Part shown: one piece after another, positions 46,184-53,562 of the stretch
Layout of the letters: the number at the start of each line of letters is the position of its first letter
Position numbering within the stretch: the stretch's first letter is position 1
Source: Butyrivibrio sp. MB2005
Lineage (GTDB): Bacteria > Bacillota > Clostridia > Lachnospirales > Lachnospiraceae
Reading direction: 5' to 3'
NCBI RefSeq assembly: GCF_000424285.1
Contig: NZ_AUJP01000005.1
Location: 124,001-188,000 of the forward strand
Length of the DNA stretch: 64,000 nucleotides
Position numbers and translations under genes: made by a program
The notes under the pieces: model-generated
Seen by the model: only the letters and a program-made list of their open reading frames with translations
Told to the model about the DNA's origin: nothing
Databases searched by the model: none

Positions 46184-48367
46184 TTATTTTATAGAAACTT
46201 TCTTGCTCAGCGCTTTTTTATAGAAGAAATTTTTATATTTCTTCTTAGAACTCTTAGGTACCTTAAAGGTAACTGTTTTAGCAGTTCCCTTGTAAGCCTT
46301 CGCTTTTACTGTCTTAGTTGTAAGTTTTTTAGTCTTAAAGGTTATTTTTTTAAGTGCAGGAGTCTTTGCAAATACCTGATTGCCGATATTCTCAACATTT
46401 TCACCGATTGTAATTGTCTTAACCTTGCTTGCTCCTGCAAATGCTTTATCTTCAAGTGTTTTTACATTTTTGCCAACAACTATGGATGTTGCAGTCTTAT
46501 TCTTGTTAAATGCATTCTTTGATACGCAGGTAACCTTATAAGTTACTTCTTCAAATGTAACAGTTTCAGGTATTCTAATTGTCTTTGCCTTTGTATCCTT
46601 AGACGCCTTAAATGAAACAGCAGGATCTTCACTTTCTTCGGATATTACTACGTAAGTCGCCTTATTATCGGAAGATGTAAATTCTGTTCCCTTGGCCTTT
46701 ACTTTATTTTCAGTATTAACCTTTGCGGCATCCTCATTTGTTTCTGCCTTTTCAGGGTCGGAGCCATCAGGATTAAGTATTTTGAAGGTCTTACTTGCAG
46801 AGCCTCTGTAATTACATTCAGGAAAATCTGTAGCTGTAATCGTAACAGTAGCTGTACCCGGATTTACATTATCTTTATATGTAACATTATACTGTCTGCC
46901 CTCTTCAAGAAGTATTCCATTATGTCTTACGGTAACTTCAGGCTTCTTCTCTGTTCCGTCTGATTTATAAGTGGACTCAGAAAGAGTTATCATATCAGCT
47001 TTAAGATTTATCTTGGTGATATCAAAATCCTTTTCTATCCAATAATCATCAAAGCATTTTCCTGCAACATATCCAATGTGGACTCTTACAGTATATTCTC
47101 CTACATAATAAGGTGCGGTACTTGAATCAAAAACAGTTGTACCGTTACGTCCTTCATATTCATAAAATTCATCCGGAAATCCATCCAGATTTGATGGCTT
47201 TATCAGTTCTACTGTAGCTAAGTTTCCATCATATTCTTTGCTATCAGCCTTTAATTCAAATTTTCTTTCTTCCCCACAATTGAAACATTTGAGTGTTAGT
47301 GTTGAACCTTTAACAGTCGCATCAAAATTATGAGCAGTACATTCATCTCCTACAAAGTAGCCAGGATTACCATAGCTGTCTATACGTGCATATCCATAAT
47401 TCGCATGTGAAGAATCATATTTTGTTCCATTTCCGCCTTGCAGTTTTATACAATTTGAAAACATATAATTACCGTCATCACCGGAAACCCTTGAAGTCGA
47501 CCACAGTTCAGAAACCTTTATAGTTCTAAGGTTCATACAACCATTAAACATCGCCTCCATATTTTCGACTTTAGATGTATTCATATTCGATAAATCAAGC
47601 TTTGTTAATGATTCGCAGCCCTTAAACATATTGCTGGTAGCTTCAAGTGTCGGGTTTGTCATATACGGTAACTTCACATCTTTTAGTTTTGTACACCCCG
47701 CAAACAAACTTTTTGCTTCTTTCAGTTTCGGGAAATTTAACTTACTCATATCCAATGTTTCTAAAGAACTACAACCAGAAAACATACTTGACATGTATTC
47801 AATTCTATTAGTATAAAGCTTGTTCAAACCATAAATATGTTTTAATGAAGAACAACCATAAAAAAGTGAATTAATGTCCGTGATAATAGATAAATCCCAA
47901 CCGGTTACATCAATTTCCTCGAGGCTCTTGCAATAACCAAACATTGCAACAATACTTACAACATTTGATGGCACCTTGACTTTGACATTCTTCAGTTTTG
48001 TACAATTCGTGAACATAGAATTCATAGATTTAACCTTGGAAAAATTTGCTTCTGATAAATCTATAGACTCAAAAAGTGTATTCGCAAATAGAAAGTCACA
48101 ATTAATAGGAAGAATACAATTCGAAGTTGCTTTGAATTTTGTAACTACGCTTGAGGAACATGCCTTCATAAGGTCTGATTGAGTAAAAGGTCCATCTGCT
48201 ATCAATGTTGTTCTATCATCGCTAATTGTGAATACATCATTCCCAGCCTTCGCATTAATAACAGCATCAAATGGCATAATATCCATTCCTGCTTTTGGAG
48301 CAAAACACACTAGAGAAGACAAAACTATCGTTCCTAATAAAATTTTCTTAAACACTTTTCCTACCAT
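46184..48367 (-). CDS. Secreted BspA-like leucine-rich-repeat protein
   Basis: 727-residue exported protein. The signal peptide spans residues ~1-40 (basic start, FKKILLGTIVLSSLVCFAP, cleavage near NAKA). Residues ~75-325 are DUF285/BspA repeats (MFxGCxxLxxLDLSNxNTSKVxNMxxMF pattern), then an Ig/MBG-like region (~370-540), and a C-terminal LRR_5 stretch (TSIVVGKNVKTLEDKAFAGA, then KTITIGENVENIG) ending in a very Lys-rich tail. No LPXTG or membrane anchor, so it is secreted or bound to the wall through the basic tail. Such proteins often mediate adhesion in rumen and gut bacteria. Confidence 0.85.
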   Translation of the reverse strand: MVGKVFKKILLGTIVLSSLVCFAPKAGMDIMPFDAVINAKAGNDVFTISDDRTTLIADGPFTQSDLMKACSSSVVTKFKATSNCILPINCDFLFANTLFESIDLSEANFSKVKSMNSMFTNCTKLKNVKVKVPSNVVSIVAMFGYCKSLEEIDVTGWDLSIITDINSLFYGCSSLKHIYGLNKLYTNRIEYMSSMFSGCSSLETLDMSKLNFPKLKEAKSLFAGCTKLKDVKLPYMTNPTLEATSNMFKGCESLTKLDLSNMNTSKVENMEAMFNGCMNLRTIKVSELWSTSRVSGDDGNYMFSNCIKLQGGNGTKYDSSHANYGYARIDSYGNPGYFVGDECTAHNFDATVKGSTLTLKCFNCGEERKFELKADSKEYDGNLATVELIKPSNLDGFPDEFYEYEGRNGTTVFDSSTAPYYVGEYTVRVHIGYVAGKCFDDYWIEKDFDITKINLKADMITLSESTYKSDGTEKKPEVTVRHNGILLEEGRQYNVTYKDNVNPGTATVTITATDFPECNYRGSASKTFKILNPDGSDPEKAETNEDAAKVNTENKVKAKGTEFTSSDNKATYVVISEESEDPAVSFKASKDTKAKTIRIPETVTFEEVTYKVTCVSKNAFNKNKTATSIVVGKNVKTLEDKAFAGASKVKTITIGENVENIGNQVFAKTPALKKITFKTKKLTTKTVKAKAYKGTAKTVTFKVPKSSKKKYKNFFYKKALSKKVSIK

Positions 48368-48589
48368 AAAAAATCCAAACCCCTTTCAAAAAAATTACAT
48401 TCACTTTGAGCTTTAAATAATAAATACCTAAAGAAATTAAAACCCCTCCATATGCAATTTTATTACAATAAAAGCAAGCTTAGGATACGAATTTTGAACA
48501 GTTTTATTCATAATTCGTACTTGACAGTAAAAGTATATTATGAGTTTATTTTCTTTGAATTTTATATAGATTTACCTATTAATTTAAAC

Positions 48590-48618
48590 TTGTCAAAAGT
48601 CTTTAATATAGGTATAAT
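48590..48618 (+). promoter_or_regulatory. Promoter of tRNA-Thr
   Basis: Plus-strand TTGTCA (48590-48595), 17-base spacer, TATAAT (48613-48618), 21 bp before the mature tRNA. Confidence 0.75.
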
Positions 48619-48639
48619 TTCATTTGTGTTCACATACAC

Positions 48640-48712
48640 GCTGGAATAGCGCAGTCGGTAGCGCAACTGATTCGTAATCAGTAGGTCGAGGGTTCAAGTC
48701 CCTTTTCCAGCT
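48640..48712 (+). tRNA. tRNA-Thr (anticodon CGT)
   Basis: Cloverleaf: acceptor GCTGGAA / TTCCAGC, D arm GCGC / GCGC, anticodon stem ACTGA / TCAGT with loop TTCGTAA (anticodon CGT, reads ACG), T arm GAGGGTTCAAGTCCCTT. The discriminator is T and CCA is not encoded. It is the only plus-strand gene in the window, with its own promoter and terminator. Confidence 0.96.
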
Positions 48713-48714
48713 TA

Positions 48715-48746
48715 GGAGTCGACAATGTCGGCTCCTTATTTTATTA
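48715..48746 (+). terminator. Terminator of tRNA-Thr
   Basis: Plus-strand stem GGAGTCGAC / GTCGGCTCC (one G-T pair) with a 3-base loop followed by TTATTTTATT. Confidence 0.85.
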
Positions 48747-48788
48747 ATAAAATAAGCTGCTACACTATCCCAAAGTGTAACAGCTTAT
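48740..48788 (-). terminator. Terminator of the glgB-like/mscS unit
   Basis: Minus-strand stem ATAAGCTG-TACACT / AGTGTA-CAGCTTAT with a single mismatch, followed by TTTATT. It converges on the tRNA terminator, and the two share the T/A-rich tract between them. Confidence 0.83.
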
Positions 48789-48798
48789 ATCTAAAATT

Positions 48799-49725
48799 TC
48801 ATCTCATATGTACATCCACCTGAGGGAATGGTATCTCGATACCATTCTTATCAAAGGCTTTTTTGATGGCTTCGTTCATGGACCATTTTGCTTTAATGTA
48901 CTCCTGGGGCTTAACCCAGCCTCTAATTCTTAAGTTAACTCCTGAATCAGCAAGTTCATCTACATATACCGCGCATTCCTGCTTATCTGAAATAAATTCA
49001 TTATTATGCATTACATCAAGGGCTACTGCTCTTGCCTTATCAATATCCGCAGAATAGGCTATACTGCACATAGTATCAAGAATTCGCATCGAGTTACCGA
49101 AGTTATTAACAACAGTTGCTGATGCCAGAATCTTATTTGGCATTACAACCTTTCGAAAATCTGCTGTCAGCATCCTGGTGTTAATAAGTGCTATTTCAGT
49201 TACTGTTCCTTCCATTCCGGAACCTGTAACTTCTATATAATCGCCAACTCTGAAAGGCTTTGCTATTAAAATCAGGATACCACTTGCAAAATCAGAAAGT
49301 GTTCCCTGAACAGCAAGACCGATAGCTACGCCGGCAGATCCGAGAAGTGCCACAATGCTTGCTGTGTCCATTCCAAAGCCCGCAGCTATTGAAAACAGAA
49401 GCATTATCTGAAGCGCAGCCTTTATGAATTTGGCAAGGAACATTGCTATCGCCTTATCGATTTTGGTTCTCTCAAGGGACTTCTCAATAATATTGGTTAC
49501 AATCTTTATTACCTGCCACAGTACAACAAGTACTATTATTGCGAGAGCAACCTTAACAGCTAAGGCAAAGGCCTTATCCGGAAGTTCTTTCATATATTTT
49601 TCGATAACTCCCGGATTAAGGTTTTCATTACCTGTAACTTCAGCTAACGTTTCCATAGCTGCCTCAGCCTGTGCAGTAGCTGTAGCTGCCGCTGTTGAAG
49701 TAAGGGCATTTATCATGTAATTCAT
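48799..49725 (-). CDS. Small-conductance mechanosensitive channel (MscS family)
   Basis: 308-residue channel releasing solutes on osmotic downshock. Three membrane helices: residues ~55-75, ~90-110 and the pore helix ASIVALLGSAGVAIGLAVQG (Gly/Ala-packed TM3), followed by the MscS beta domain (PFRVGDYIEVTGSGMEGTV) and a C-terminal alpha/beta domain ending GIEIPFPQVDVHMR. The N-terminus has an Ala/Thr-rich lead. It starts 6 bp after the glgB-like gene ends, so the two are almost certainly co-transcribed. Confidence 0.93.
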   Translation of the reverse strand: MNYMINALTSTAAATATAQAEAAMETLAEVTGNENLNPGVIEKYMKELPDKAFALAVKVALAIIVLVVLWQVIKIVTNIIEKSLERTKIDKAIAMFLAKFIKAALQIMLLFSIAAGFGMDTASIVALLGSAGVAIGLAVQGTLSDFASGILILIAKPFRVGDYIEVTGSGMEGTVTEIALINTRMLTADFRKVVMPNKILASATVVNNFGNSMRILDTMCSIAYSADIDKARAVALDVMHNNEFISDKQECAVYVDELADSGVNLRIRGWVKPQEYIKAKWSMNEAIKKAFDKNGIEIPFPQVDVHMR

Positions 49726-49731
49726 TATGTA

Positions 49732-52272
49732 TTATTCGTCCTTCTTTTTAGTATTTTTTGTATTTGTCTTTGTGGCTGTCTTCTTTGTGGTTTTAGAAGC
49801 AGTCTTCTTTGCTGTCGTTTTAGCTGTTGCAGTCTTTTTAGCAGAAGCCTTGGCAGCTGACTTCTTAGCTGAGCTGCCTGTTATGGACTTAAGAGCAGCC
49901 TCGGAAACAACGCTTGAAATTCTCTCTTCCTCTATCTGCTCATACTTCTTCTCAATTGCTTCCTCCTGAGCAGCAAGTTCTTTTTCATAGCGCTCATGAA
50001 GCTCCTTAAGAAGTTTAGCTTCTTCCTTCTCCTGTCTGTCCTTGAGCTCTCTCAATGCCTTTTCGCGCTCGTTCTGCTTTTTGATTGCTTCCTCTTCGCG
50101 GATCTTTCTGATCTTCTTCTCCTGAGTTGTATAAGGAGTGTATGAGAAAATAGCAATTGAAGTAGCAGCAACCTTAACAGGAATTGAATAAGGTCTTCCG
50201 TCAGCTTCAGTGAAGTCAGCTTCAATTCTTCCCGGATTAACAATACCCTGTCCGCCAAAGTTGGTATCATCAGAGTTGAAAATCTCGTAGTATTTACCAT
50301 CAGCAGGAACACCTACTTCGAAGGTTCTGTCTACACCTGCCATGTTTACAACTACAAGGAGCATGTCACCGTCTTTTTCTCCCTTACGGATAAAGGACAT
50401 CATGCACTCCTCAGCTGCCATGCTGTTAACCCACTCAAAGCCTGCATCATTGGTATCAAGCTGATGAAGGGCCGGTCTCTGATTGTAGATCTCATTCAGC
50501 ATGTGGATCATGTTTTCAAGGAAAACAGCGTTATCAATACTGAGAGCTGAAGGATCCATGTAGAACATCTTCTTTCCGGGATGACACATAGCATAGGCAA
50601 CTGCAAGTCTCACACCTGCCATCTTCTGCGCTGAATCACCGGGCATAAGATCATAAAGTCCCTCTAAGCCTTTTCCGATTTCTTCGTGAGTAAAGGCAAG
50701 GATAAATCTCTCTGTATAGCAGTAAATAAGCGAGAATGTAAGCTCATTATGATTACCTGATCTGAAAAGCGGATCATTCTGAATGTAGTCAAGGAAGTCC
50801 TTGGTCCATCCGTTGTTCCACTTATAGTCAAATCCAAGTCCGCCGTCATCAAGCTCTCCTGTAACTCTGGGCCAGCAGGATGTCTCCTTGGTCATGGTAA
50901 TAAGTCCCGGATTCTTTGTCTTTAATACATTGTTAAAGTTGCAAAGGAATTCTTTTGCTTCAAGGTTCTCGTTTCCGCCATACATATTGGGAATCCACTG
51001 ACCAGGCTTTCTGTCATAGTCAAGATAAAGGATCTTTGCTATATCTGCAGCTCTAAGTCCGTCCAAATGGAACTTCTGAGTCCAGAAAAGTCCGCAGGAT
51101 ACAAGGAAATTGGTAACCTGTTTTCTTCCAAAGTCAAAGATCAGATCGCCGGTTCTGGGATGTACGCCCATTCTGGGATCAGGATATTCATAGAGAGCCT
51201 GTCCGTCAAAGGCATTAAGTCCGCACTGAAGCTTCGGGAAAAATGTGGTAACAAAATCCATAAATACCTTGATACCTGCTTCGTGCATGATATTAACGAA
51301 TTCCATAAATCCATCCGGTGTTCCATATCTTCCCTGAACTGAGAAGAAACCGGTAATATGATAAGGATGTCCTCCAATATGCTCCATTACAGGGAAAAGC
51401 TCAATAGCATTAAAGCCGTGATCCTGAACATAGGATAAAATATCAAGAGCAAGCTCTTTATAATCAGGAATATGATTCTGATGCTTTGCTGCAAAGGATT
51501 CAATATTTATCTCACAGATTGAAAGAGGATCGCTGTCTCTGTCAAATTTGGTTCTGTCTTTTATAAATGCTGCATCAGTCCACTTAAAGTCCTTAATTCC
51601 AACAACCTTTGATACAGTAAAGTCTTTATCTGCAAAAGCATATCCATAAGGATCGGGACGCTTGAAAATGACGCCGCCCTTAGTTTTTATCTCGTACTGA
51701 TAGCCTACGCCATCATTTGCACCGGGAATAAAAATCTCAAAGACGCCGGACTGTTCAACTCTCTTCATCTGGTTGACTCTTCCGTCCCATTCGTTAAAAT
51801 CACCGATAACGCTGACTCTTGCAGCATCAGGTGCCCATACAGCAAAGCTTGTACCTTCAATACCATTAATGGTCATAGGGTGTGCACCAAGCTTCTCATA
51901 GATGTCATAATGAATTCCGCTGTTGAACTTGATGAAGTCCTCTCTGTCCATCTGCGGCTGAAAATTATAGGCATCATAGATTTCCTTGGTCTCACCGTTA
52001 TCAAGCTTTATCCTGTATTTATAATCGGTACCTTCCTTAATAGGTATCAGCGCTGCAAAAAAGCCTGCTTCATCTGCAAGCTCCATTTTATAAGTTTTGC
52101 TGCTACCAGAAGGTACAACTGTTATTTCAACTGCTGAGGGATAAAAGGTCTGAATAAGAAGATTGGAGCCAACTTTGTGGGCGCCCAAAATGCGATGAGG
52201 ATCGTCTCCGTCAGAATAAATTATTTCTTCAATCTCCGGCCAATTCATAAGTTTATAAAGCTTATTGTTCAT
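49732..52272 (-). CDS. GlgB-like protein with lost catalytic residues, coiled coil and Lys/Ala tail
   Basis: 846 residues with clear full-length homology to 1,4-alpha-glucan branching enzyme: N-terminal carbohydrate modules (~1-240, with FAVWAPDAARVSVIGDFNEWDG), GH13 barrel (~250-600) and C-terminal beta domain (~610-712). All catalytic regions are altered: DWVPGHFP is DFVTTFFP (339-346), RVDAV is RAADI (407-411, nucleophile Asp to Ala), MAEEST is MTKETS (460-465, acid/base Glu to Lys), SHDEV is THEEI (528-532, Asp to Glu), and the EFAQGREWN loop is deleted. A charged coiled coil (~715-785) and a 46-residue Lys/Ala/Thr tail follow. The upstream GTG (52287) lies in the ribosome-binding site, so ATG 52272 is the start. 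Probably a glucan-binding or regulatory pseudoenzyme. Confidence 0.88.
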   Translation of the reverse strand: MNNKLYKLMNWPEIEEIIYSDGDDPHRILGAHKVGSNLLIQTFYPSAVEITVVPSGSSKTYKMELADEAGFFAALIPIKEGTDYKYRIKLDNGETKEIYDAYNFQPQMDREDFIKFNSGIHYDIYEKLGAHPMTINGIEGTSFAVWAPDAARVSVIGDFNEWDGRVNQMKRVEQSGVFEIFIPGANDGVGYQYEIKTKGGVIFKRPDPYGYAFADKDFTVSKVVGIKDFKWTDAAFIKDRTKFDRDSDPLSICEINIESFAAKHQNHIPDYKELALDILSYVQDHGFNAIELFPVMEHIGGHPYHITGFFSVQGRYGTPDGFMEFVNIMHEAGIKVFMDFVTTFFPKLQCGLNAFDGQALYEYPDPRMGVHPRTGDLIFDFGRKQVTNFLVSCGLFWTQKFHLDGLRAADIAKILYLDYDRKPGQWIPNMYGGNENLEAKEFLCNFNNVLKTKNPGLITMTKETSCWPRVTGELDDGGLGFDYKWNNGWTKDFLDYIQNDPLFRSGNHNELTFSLIYCYTERFILAFTHEEIGKGLEGLYDLMPGDSAQKMAGVRLAVAYAMCHPGKKMFYMDPSALSIDNAVFLENMIHMLNEIYNQRPALHQLDTNDAGFEWVNSMAAEECMMSFIRKGEKDGDMLLVVVNMAGVDRTFEVGVPADGKYYEIFNSDDTNFGGQGIVNPGRIEADFTEADGRPYSIPVKVAATSIAIFSYTPYTTQEKKIRKIREEEAIKKQNEREKALRELKDRQEKEEAKLLKELHERYEKELAAQEEAIEKKYEQIEEERISSVVSEAALKSITGSSAKKSAAKASAKKTATAKTTAKKTASKTTKKTATKTNTKNTKKKDE

Positions 52273-52318
52273 CACATTTACCTCCACCTACATAAATTTT
52301 CAAAATTCTCTGACAAAT

Positions 52319-52324
52319 ATTATA
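52319..52324 (-). promoter_or_regulatory. Possible -10 box of the glgB-like gene
   Basis: Minus-strand TATAAT about 47 bp before the ATG, touching the end of inverted repeat IR3. The expected -35 position falls inside the IR3 arm and does not match consensus. Confidence 0.4.
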
Positions 52325-52484
52325 GCACAAAAACTTTGCTATGCTCGGTTTTATCCAATATTTCATTTCCTTGTTCCGGTAAAGCACGGATATATCAGCA
52401 TTTAACGAGTTTAAATGCTATGCCCGTGCTTTAAATCACCGGAAATGAAACATTGGTCTAAAACCGGCAGTAGAGTCTTTGTGC
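52324..52484. repeat. Long nested inverted repeat IR3 upstream of the glgB-like gene
   Basis: A 161-bp palindrome with ~75-base arms and a 4-base loop. Paired blocks in order: AGCACAAA, CGGTTTTA, CCAAT, TTTCATTTCC, CCGGT/CACCGG, AAAGCACGG, and AGCATTTAA at the apex. Small bulges separate the blocks. It is the longest of the set and overlaps the likely promoter of the glgB-like gene. Confidence 0.88.
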
Positions 52485-52921
52485 TTTTAAAGGTGTCTGT
52501 ATTTTTGGAATTCTATCTCTCCTTTTACAAAAGTGTTAGTAAAATATTTATAACGCTCTTTATTACACAACATATATAAGAAAAGCTCTTTAGGTAAATT
52601 TATATACCTATTTCACCCCGAAACTTCGCCGACCGGTATATAAAATAAAAATCTTAATTTGACTTATATACTTTTTCTATATTCCATTCCTGTAATACTC
52701 GCCTCATGTACTTATAACGCATAGAAAAAAGTATATAATTGAGCCTGATATCTCTATCTTATATACCTGCCCCGCTTAGTCGCTTATAAAAAGACATATA
52801 ATTTCTGTGTGTTTTTCTATCTTATATACCTGCTTCCGAATATTCATTTTTTCCAATAACACAAATGTAAACTGTGGAATTATAATTTATCCAGTTTTCG
52901 TATGTAGTAAGGTTTGAAATT
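52485..52921. repeat. Non-coding A+T-rich tract with TATATACC repeats
   Basis: This 437-bp part of the 650-bp gap has no credible gene. It contains an 18-bp exact direct repeat (52753-52770 and 52816-52833, TCTATCTTATATACCTGC), an inverted pair with 17-18-base arms (52664-52680 with 52721-52738) and a further TTATATACC / GGTATATAA pair (about 52599-52642). The recurring core is TATATAC, in both orientations. Confidence 0.7.
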
Positions 52922-53482
52922 CTACTCTGCGGTTGTGTCTTCTTCTGCTGTTGCAGTTATATCATCAACTGAGAAACCAAAGTTGGTTTTGATGATGGAG
53001 TTTACTGTGTAAATAGTGGTGTTATCATCAACTAAAATGTAATACTTGTTCACCGTGTTATTATAATCACCGATCTTGATTGTATGAGTATCACCTGTAG
53101 ATAGCGTGATTTCTACGGTTTCAGCAGGTTCTGCAAGGCCAAAGTCAGAAAGGTCGCTGTAATCCTCTACTATCTGGTCTGAGGTAATTGATTTAAGTGA
53201 ACTGATTTTTGTTGTAATCTTGCTTTCATCAACATCTACTGATGAATCCTCTTTTAATGTCCAGGTTTCATCGTCTGCTTTTTCAAGAGTAAACTCTCCG
53301 TTTGTATTTTTCACGTGCAATACTGTAACGTCAGCATCATCCCCTAATGATAAAGCGGTATAGGTAGATTCGCTCTCCTTTGCTGCTTCGTCCTTATTGT
53401 ATTTTTGAAGTCCATAGTATCCACCCACAAAAACCAATAATAAAGCTAAAAGAATAATCAGCTGAACTTTTTGTTTTTTCAT
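52922..53482 (-). CDS. DUF4340 domain-containing membrane-anchored protein
   Basis: 186-residue protein with one N-terminal membrane helix (VQLIILLALLLVFVGGYYGL) and an extracytoplasmic DUF4340 domain (residues ~45-180; VTVLHVKNTNGEFTLEKAD, then DYSDLSDFGLAEPAETVEI and YYILVDDNTTIYTV). DUF4340 proteins go with Gld-type ABC systems, as here. An upstream TTG (53494) is part of the GGAG ribosome-binding region; the ATG at 53482 is the start. It is the last gene of the three-gene unit. Confidence 0.85.
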   Translation of the reverse strand: MKKQKVQLIILLALLLVFVGGYYGLQKYNKDEAAKESESTYTALSLGDDADVTVLHVKNTNGEFTLEKADDETWTLKEDSSVDVDESKITTKISSLKSITSDQIVEDYSDLSDFGLAEPAETVEITLSTGDTHTIKIGDYNNTVNKYYILVDDNTTIYTVNSIIKTNFGFSVDDITATAEEDTTAE

Positions 53483-53562
53483 ATTGTGCTCCAATCTGTT
53501 TTATTAAAATATAGAATTCTGCTTTCCCTAAGAAAAACAGAATTCTATTTACACTAAATTAT

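Noticed and set aside
52324-52484. IR3 as an insertion-sequence remnant
   Set aside because: No transposase fragment and no clear target-site duplication at the ends; a non-autonomous element remains possible but is unproved.
52485-52921. CRISPR array from the repeated TATATACC words
   Set aside because: Repeat units are short, irregularly spaced and in both orientations; there are no cas genes.
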